A DNA stretch of 9,801 nt from a bacterium (GTDB taxonomy: Bacteria; Chloroflexota; Dormibacteria; UBA8260; Bog-877). Positions 6,526 through 9,801 of the stretch are shown here, one piece after another (the stretch's first letter is position 1; every line of letters starts with the position of its first letter). A program made the translations under genes and the position numbers. Under the pieces are notes generated by a model. It searched no databases, was not told the origin of the DNA, and saw nothing but the letters and a program-made list of their open reading frames with translations. The stretch covers positions 1-9,801 of the forward strand of contig JAKAWF010000108.1 of the NCBI GenBank assembly GCA_021817025.1, given 5' to 3'.

Positions 6526-6900
6526 GTGACCCTTGAAGCGCTGCAAGGGGTCCTACGCGACTTTGCTCAGGCCCGCGACTGGGAGAAGTTCCATAGTCCA
6601 AAGAACCTCGCCATGGCACTAGGTGCGGAGTCGGGTGAACTCTTAGAGATCTTCCAGTGGCTGACCGAGGACGAGTCGCGAGCCCTCACGGAAGCGCAGC
6701 ATAGGGCCGTCAGTGAGGAGTTGGCGGACATATTCATCTACTTGGTCCGTCTGGCCGATATCGTGAAGGTCGACCTTGAGGTATCCGTAGCCGACAAGGT
6801 GGCCGACAATAACCGGCGGTACCACACTGCCGGCTACCGGGGCACAGCGCGCAAGGCGCCTCACTCCGAGGGTGAGCCTGGTGTACCTCTACCGGGGTAG
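6526..6900 (+). CDS. MazG-like nucleotide pyrophosphohydrolase (RS21-C6/dCTPase type)
   Basis: Hydrolyses a (d)NTP to (d)NMP and pyrophosphate; characterised RS21-C6 relatives prefer dCTP and its modified forms such as 5-methyl-dCTP, acting as a house-cleaning enzyme. The 124-residue protein has the full all-alpha domain: RDFAQARDWEKFHSPKNLAM at 11-30, the metal-binding ExxE at Glu35-Glu38 within GAESGELLEIFQWL, and ExxD at Glu65-Asp68 in EELADIFIYLVRLAD. The start is GTG 6526, which aligns with the usual family N-terminus; there is no good Shine-Dalgarno sequence. Family members normally end soon after a segment like RRYHTAGYRGTARK (97-110); the last dozen residues here look like an added tail, perhaps caused by loss of an original stop. 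It follows mrr on the same strand after 269 bases. Confidence 0.88.
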   Translation: MTLEALQGVLRDFAQARDWEKFHSPKNLAMALGAESGELLEIFQWLTEDESRALTEAQHRAVSEELADIFIYLVRLADIVKVDLEVSVADKVADNNRRYHTAGYRGTARKAPHSEGEPGVPLPG

Positions 6901-7081
6901 TTCGGAGACCCTGGATCGGGACGGGTCGCGAGGCACCCTCATCCCCGCCCTGAAACGTGCATTCGTCGAGTCACTGCGGCCCGCAGACCATCGTGCTTTC
7001 AGTCTGACGGAGTCATGCCCCCAATACGTCGGAAGAGCAGGAAAAGATGGCCTCAAAATCGGCCGCTACCGGGCCTTATAG
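6872..7081 (+). CDS. Hypothetical small ORF, 69 residues
   Basis: I do not recognise a family. A GTG start at 6872 (or 6881, which is better placed after GAGGGTGAG) gives a frame overlapping the last 29 bases of the pyrophosphohydrolase gene. The product begins MSLVYLYRGSS and continues with mixed charged and hydrophobic residues, including LIPALKRAFVESL, which is amphipathic and protein-like rather than the Gly/Pro/Arg pattern of shadow frames. It has no known motif. Overlapping starts of this kind often mean translational coupling, which would make it the third or fourth member of the mrr block. It could instead be the N-terminal remnant of a longer gene broken near 7081. Confidence 0.35.
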   Translation: MSLVYLYRGSSETLDRDGSRGTLIPALKRAFVESLRPADHRAFSLTESCPQYVGRAGKDGLKIGRYRAL

Positions 7082-7138
7082 GTGGGTGCGGTTCCCCCCA
7101 TCCACTGACACGCACAACAGGCCTCTGCTGCCCGCACA

Positions 7139-7294
7139 ATGGCTTGTATCGCCATTTCTGAGCCACAAGCTACCGCTTGCCAATACCTCGATGCGGCGCT
7201 GGGCAAAGTGACCTCGGGACGACTACACGGCATGACGTTACAGCTGCTGAGTGACTGCACGACACTTGCAAACCGGCAGTCGCAGCTCGGTTGA
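7139..7294 (+). CDS. Short ORF, 51 residues, possible gene remnant
   Basis: The frame is open from 7110 with the only ATG at 7139. The product begins MACIAISEPQATACQYLDAAL and ends LLSDCTTLANRQSQLG. Composition is balanced and helix-prone and unlike the GC-driven shadow frames, and codon use is mixed. It reads like the C-terminal end of a helical protein whose upstream part is lost, but I cannot assign a family. A short inverted repeat, AATGGC/GCCATT at 7138-7143 and 7151-7156, sits over the ATG. No Shine-Dalgarno sequence is visible. Confidence 0.2.
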   Translation: MACIAISEPQATACQYLDAALGKVTSGRLHGMTLQLLSDCTTLANRQSQLG

Positions 7295-7306
7295 AGGATC
7301 GCTGGC

Positions 7307-7606
7307 TTACCCGGAGACTTCCCGGTACGGGTGCGGGGACCCCGGAAGTCGGTCCAGGGCCGTGCCGATCCCAGTCCGGGGTCTGGGGGAGCGGAGCGAG
7401 ACGATCTCCCAACCATGGTCGGACAGCTCGTACGTGAGGAGGCCAACCTTCTGACGGTCGCTCTCGGCGACAAGGGCTGGCAGCGCCGCGGCGTCACGCG
7501 CGTGGCCTCGGGTGACGATCATTGTCAAGCCCCAGGAGCTCGTAAGTGTCTCGTTGATCCAGGCGCCGTCGTCTGCGCTGGTGGCCGACACCATCAACCG
7601 ATGCAC
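7307..7606 (-). pseudogene. GNAT-family N-acetyltransferase, 3'-truncated
   Basis: The 99-residue frame from GTG 7606 (ATG 7594 is an alternative) has the N-terminal half of a GNAT acetyltransferase: ATSADDGAWINETLTSSWG at about 8-26, ALPALVAESDRQKVGLLTY at 41-59 (strand pair around VGLLTY), WEIVSLRSPRPRTGIGTAL at 66-84. The last contains the acetyl-CoA pyrophosphate-binding motif A (R-x-x-T-G-I-G-T-A). Immediately after GIGTAL the sequence loses family character and stops at 7307, whereas family members continue for roughly 60-70 residues with motif B. I found no continuation in the other minus frames. The gene starts 28 bases after the TetR stop on the same strand, with GGGAAGG before GTG, so it was probably co-transcribed with tetR. 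A deletion or insertion near 7340-7350 is the likely cause. Confidence 0.6.
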
Positions 7607-7634
7607 CCCGACCTTCCCGCCATCACTCGTCGAC

Positions 7635-8330
7635 TCAGGTCCAGCGAGGGACCACTCCGGGCCCGCCGGCCGTCCGCCTCCGTCGACGGTGGGAGGGGGA
7701 GGTGTAGCCGAGGGAGTGGAGTACGCGGTCGACCACAGCGATGACGTAGCCCTCGGGGAAGGCGCGATGAGCCACGAACCGTCGGTAGAAGAGTGGGCCG
7801 CCGAGGAGGTCGACAGCAAGCTCGATGTCCGCCTCCTTGGGTATCTCACCCCGTTCGCGGGCGCGGGCCAGCAGCAGGCGAATAGGCTCGCGCCGGTGTT
7901 CTGTCAGGTCAGCATGGAGGTTCTTCAGCTTGGGATCACGCTCAGCGGCATCCATGAAGGCCGCGAGTAGCCGGGGGAAGTGCTGCTCGGCGAGCAGGCC
8001 TTCGAACGTGGTGAGAAGTTCCACGAGACCCTTGCGGAGATCCCTGGTGGCCGGCAGAGGGATCGGCCGGAAGCTGGCGTCCATGGCATCCACCAGGAGG
8101 TCGCCGGGGGACCGCCAGCGACGATAGAGGGTTGGTTTGCTGGCACCAGCCCGGCGGGCAATCGCCTCCATGTTGAATCCGACTAGGCCACGCTCCGCAA
8201 GGACCTCGAGCGCGGCTGTCAACACGCGGTCGCGGGCATGTGCCCCCCGGAGAACAGGTTTGCAGCTGTTCGCCTCGATCAGCCCGGCCGCGAGTCCTCC
8301 CTCTGCATCGGCCACTTGACTTGCACTCAT
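7635..8330 (-). CDS. TetR-family transcriptional repressor
   Basis: A 231-residue ligand-responsive DNA-binding protein. The TetR_N helix-turn-helix spans about 33-80: RVLTAALEVLAERGLVGFN, MEAIARRAGASKPTLYRRW with the recognition helix about 62-72, then GDLLVDAM. The remainder to about 210 is the all-helical effector and dimer domain (LLAEQHFPRLLAAFMDAAE, ADIELAVDLLGGPLFYRRFV), of the common actinobacterial TetR_C_16/C_11-like type. About 32 residues precede the DNA-binding domain, and a basic tail (SHRRRRR) of about 20 residues closes the protein. ATG at 8330 is used; it touches the first operator, so the protein should repress its own transcription. It is divergent from the AhpD-like gene, which is the obvious regulatory target. 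The inducer is unknown. Confidence 0.92.
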   Translation of the reverse strand: MSASQVADAEGGLAAGLIEANSCKPVLRGAHARDRVLTAALEVLAERGLVGFNMEAIARRAGASKPTLYRRWRSPGDLLVDAMDASFRPIPLPATRDLRKGLVELLTTFEGLLAEQHFPRLLAAFMDAAERDPKLKNLHADLTEHRREPIRLLLARARERGEIPKEADIELAVDLLGGPLFYRRFVAHRAFPEGYVIAVVDRVLHSLGYTSPSHRRRRRTAGGPGVVPRWT

Positions 8331-8344
8331 CGATACGGTATCGT
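8316..8344 (+). promoter_or_regulatory. Promoter for the AhpD-like gene, TTGACT-17-TATCGT
   Basis: TTGACT at 8316-8321 and TATCGT at 8339-8344 have a 17-base spacing, so transcription would begin near 8351 with a leader of about 43 bases. The first TetR palindrome (8331-8343) lies over the spacer and -10 box, so repressor binding would block RNA polymerase. On the minus strand TACGAT (8345-8340) could serve as the tetR -10 box, nine bases before its ATG. Confidence 0.5.
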
Positions 8345-8368
8345 ACCACTAATACCGATACGGTACCG
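8331..8368. promoter_or_regulatory. Two tandem TetR operator palindromes
   Basis: CGATACGGTATCG at 8331-8343 is a perfect 13-base palindrome with a central G. CGATACGGTACCG at 8356-8368 is the same sequence with one substitution. The centres, 8337 and 8362, are 25 bases apart. An additional CGGTAT/ATACCG inverted repeat (8336-8341 and 8352-8357) interleaves them. Copies in the TetR/AhpD-like intergenic region, one adjacent to the tetR ATG, are the expected arrangement for an autoregulated divergent TetR pair. Confidence 0.75.
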
Positions 8369-8393
8369 GATCGATCAGACCAGGGAGCCCACG

Positions 8394-9002
8394 ATGCCCC
8401 GCATCCCCGCGGCCAGAACCACCCCCGTCAGCGTGCGGCTGGCTTACCTCTTCACCCGGCGCGCCCTATCGAGGCTGACCGGGCGTGCCCCCGAAGGGAT
8501 GCTCGCGCCTCTTCAGGTCTATGCGCACCTGCCCGCACTGTTGCGCGCCTACGGTTCCCTCGAGCAGGCGACCGCTAAGCTCGACCGGCTCCCCAAGCGG
8601 CTCAAGGGGCTGGCCTGGCTCAAGACCGCCACGGTCACCCAGTGTGAGTACTGCATTGACCTCGGCTCACAGGTGGCTCGCATCTGGGGAATCAGCGACA
8701 CAGAGCTGCTCGCCCTTCCCCGTTACCGCTCAAGTGGGCTGTTCTCGGATGTCGAGATCCTGGTCCTCGACTACGCGGTCGGAATGACCCGCACTCCGGT
8801 CGATGTGCCCGAGGCGCTCGTCACCAGCCTGCGGACGCATCTCGACGACCGTCAGATGGTCGAGCTCACGCACGTGATCGCCATGGAGAACATGCGGGGG
8901 AGGTTCAACCTCGCCTTCGGCATCGGCGCGGCTGGGTTCAGCGAGGGGATGGTCTGCGCGCTGCCGGCTTCCGTCGACCAAGCGGCAGGAAGCGCCTCGT
9001 GA
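8394..9002 (+). CDS. Carboxymuconolactone decarboxylase/AhpD-like protein
   Basis: A 202-residue all-helical protein of the CMD/AhpD-like superfamily, whose members include alkylhydroperoxidases and decarboxylases. The core is about 60-185: LDRLPKRLKGLAWLKTATVT (64-83), then the redox-type pair Cys84-Glu-Tyr-Cys87, then IDLGSQVARIWGIS, and a C-terminal ENMRGRFNLAFGIGAAGFSE (165-184). In AhpD a histidine four residues after the second cysteine completes the relay (CxxCxxxH); here that position is Gly91, so classic AhpD chemistry may not apply. The start is ATG 8394, with AGGGAG at 8382-8387 six bases upstream; the longer open frame would read through the operators. It is controlled by the divergent TetR. 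A role in peroxide or electrophile detoxification is plausible, but the substrate is unknown. Confidence 0.88.
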   Translation: MPRIPAARTTPVSVRLAYLFTRRALSRLTGRAPEGMLAPLQVYAHLPALLRAYGSLEQATAKLDRLPKRLKGLAWLKTATVTQCEYCIDLGSQVARIWGISDTELLALPRYRSSGLFSDVEILVLDYAVGMTRTPVDVPEALVTSLRTHLDDRQMVELTHVIAMENMRGRFNLAFGIGAAGFSEGMVCALPASVDQAAGSAS

Positions 9003-9145
9003 GGGCGGTGGCGCTGATCAAGGCATTCACCGTCTCCCAGTACGGGTCCGAGCGCTTCATCAGCCGGCTGAAGGGAAACCCCGGTGAAGGGACCCCGTTT
9101 GTCAGTCCGGGTCACGTGGACTACTTGGAGGGGGTCACCCCATAA
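8999..9145 (+). CDS. Possible 48-residue ORF overlapping the AhpD-like stop
   Basis: The GTGA overlap at 8999-9002 places a GTG start on the stop codon of the AhpD-like gene, the classical arrangement for translational coupling. The frame then reads 48 residues to TAA at 9143: it begins MRAVALIKAFTVSQYGSERF and ends FVSPGHVDYLEGVTP. Composition is balanced and lacks the Arg/Pro/Gly excess of shadow frames. I do not recognise it. The length suggests either a small partner protein or the N-terminal remnant of a longer operon gene cut when the DNA to its right, which carries a transposase fragment, was rearranged. Confidence 0.4.
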   Translation: MRAVALIKAFTVSQYGSERFISRLKGNPGEGTPFVSPGHVDYLEGVTP

Positions 9146-9202
9146 GGCCTTGTTCAGCGACACCCTGGTCGCCTCGACCGTTCCCTCCCGACGTCCGCCC
9201 TT

Positions 9203-9374
9203 GAGGACCACAGGCGCCCCGACATCGGCTTCTGCGCCCCCGCCGACGTCCACCTCGGGCTACTGCCGCCAGGATCGGCGAGATTGCCTTCCGGGCGCAG
9301 CCTGCCGAGCCTACCTAGAGCTCCTCACGCCGAAGCCTCCACGGTTGCTACGGCTGCCGGAGGCGACTTGGATC
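9203..9374 (+). pseudogene. IS3-like transposase C-terminal remnant, frame-broken
   Basis: Two pieces in the right order but different frames resemble the tail of integrase-core (rve) transposases of the IS3 type. Piece one, 9209-9259, reads HRRPDIGFCAPADVHLG, comparable to the family pattern HxxSGIGxxTPADVHYG. Piece two, 9327-9374, reads TPKPPRLLRLPEATWI, comparable to the closing PPxPPxLPxAAWINPP. The spacing between them is about 22 codons, shorter than the roughly 30-35 expected, so both frameshift and deletion have occurred. The upstream catalytic part is not recognisable. The comparison is from memory of the family, not a search. No terminal inverted repeats were identified. Confidence 0.5.
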
Positions 9375-9587
9375 GGCCGTCACGCCCCGGGATCGCTTAA
9401 GGAGGCAACCCCTAGCCGACACCCGGAGGATGGGCAGGCCCAGATGCGGACGTATCCCCGGTCCGTCCTCGTGCATGCCCGCCGGACCACCGGCTCCGGC
9501 CCTGCCCAAGCGGCCGGTCGTTGACCACGATGGACCAGTCGCCCGGGGCTGTTGGGGATCGCCAATTGTGCAGCCCCACCCATTCTC
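9375..9587. other. Stretch without a convincing gene
   Basis: Between the transposase remnant and the MFS stop codon. A strong Shine-Dalgarno-like AAGGAGG (9399-9405) has no start codon at a usable distance. A minus-strand frame here contains a protein-like patch, WRSPTAPGDWSIVVNDRPLG at about 9510-9570, but it is short and unassigned and may be another gene fragment. No terminator for the MFS gene is evident. Confidence 0.35.
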
Positions 9588-9801
9588 TTACGAAGGACCC
9601 GCTGTGGCGAGGGCGTTCGAGGCGCCGAAGCTCCTCCAACTTACCTGGGTAAGGCCAAGGAGGATCGCGAAGGTCAGGAGCGTGGCGGCGAGCGGGAAGA
9701 ACGCATCGGGCCCGAGCCAGCGTACGACGAAGCCGCCGACGAGGACCGACACGGGGAAGGCTCCGATCGCGGCGAACATCAGCAAAGCCATCAGCCGACC
9801 G
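9588..9801 (-). CDS. MFS transporter, C-terminal end only
   Basis: The minus-strand frame enters from the right edge and stops at 9588 (TAA); 70 residues are visible. They begin GRLMALLMFAAIGAFPVSVL and contain two hydrophobic segments, about 4-24 and 31-50 (LGPDAFFPLAATLLTFAILL), then a short polar tail. The pattern GRxMxLLMFAxxGxxPVS followed by a last helix is that of the final two transmembrane helices of DHA-type major facilitator exporters. The gene is convergent to the AhpD-like unit, so the TetR operators seen here do not lie directly upstream of it. Substrate cannot be inferred; the rest of the gene is outside the window. Confidence 0.75.
   Translation of the reverse strand, partial: GRLMALLMFAAIGAFPVSVLVGGFVVRWLGPDAFFPLAATLLTFAILLGLTQVSWRSFGASNALATAGPS

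Noticed and set aside
9084..9524. A 146-codon plus-strand ORF taken as an intact gene
   Set aside because: Only its middle resembles a transposase tail, the matching upstream block is in another frame, and the rest is Pro/Arg/Ser-rich; treated as a pseudogene remnant.
9412..9639. A 75-codon minus-strand ORF overlapping the end of the MFS gene, with a patch resembling a GNAT or other small domain
   Set aside because: Too short to assign, it overlaps the MFS coding end in another frame, and both its ends are low-complexity; mentioned only as a possible fragment.
1..9801. tRNA or rRNA genes, CRISPR arrays and long direct repeats
   Set aside because: Reading through the window I saw no GTTCGANTC-type T-loop with a plausible cloverleaf, no regularly spaced repeats and no conserved rRNA stretches; a tRNAscan or Infernal run would settle this.

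Overview
The window is G+C-rich bacterial chromosome. Heavy G/C use at third codon positions, non-ATG starts (TTG, GTG) and several promoter-like -10 boxes lying only a few bases before start codons (apparently leaderless or nearly leaderless mRNAs) suggest an Actinomycetota-like lineage or another high-GC terrestrial phylum such as Chloroflexota or Dormibacterota. This is inference; no marker gene is present.

Left part (1-5144) is lipid or acyl-CoA catabolism. The 3' part of an acyl-CoA dehydrogenase gene is followed 3 bases later by a complete thiolase gene, an operon arrangement for beta-oxidation-type chemistry. A convergent ArsR-type regulator (2176-3171, minus) meets the thiolase with both stop codons inside a short inverted repeat. 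Divergent from the regulator is a strong-looking promoter, a 55-codon leaderless ORF, and a 13-bp hairpin that covers its stop codon. About 0.5 kb of very GC-rich sequence without a convincing gene follows, then a second, complete acyl-CoA dehydrogenase gene that starts at TTG behind a near-perfect Shine-Dalgarno sequence.

Middle part (5145-7306) looks like accessory DNA with visibly less extreme codon use. It holds a full-length Mrr-type restriction endonuclease, a possible 58-residue protein translationally coupled to it, a MazG-like (RS21-C6/dCTPase type) nucleotide pyrophosphohydrolase, and two short ORFs I do not recognise. The nuclease and the nucleotide-cleaning enzyme on the same strand could form a small defence or genome-hygiene cassette; this is a hypothesis.

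Right part (7307-9801) centres on a TetR-family repressor divergent from a carboxymuconolactone decarboxylase/AhpD-like gene. The short gap between them carries two tandem copies of a CGATACGGTATCG-type palindrome, very probably the TetR operators controlling both genes. Behind the repressor lies a 3'-truncated GNAT acetyltransferase. Behind the AhpD-like gene is a 48-residue ORF overlapping its stop codon, then the frame-broken tail of an IS3-like transposase. The window closes with the C-terminal end of an MFS transporter on the minus strand. Truncated genes and the transposase remnant mark this end as rearranged.
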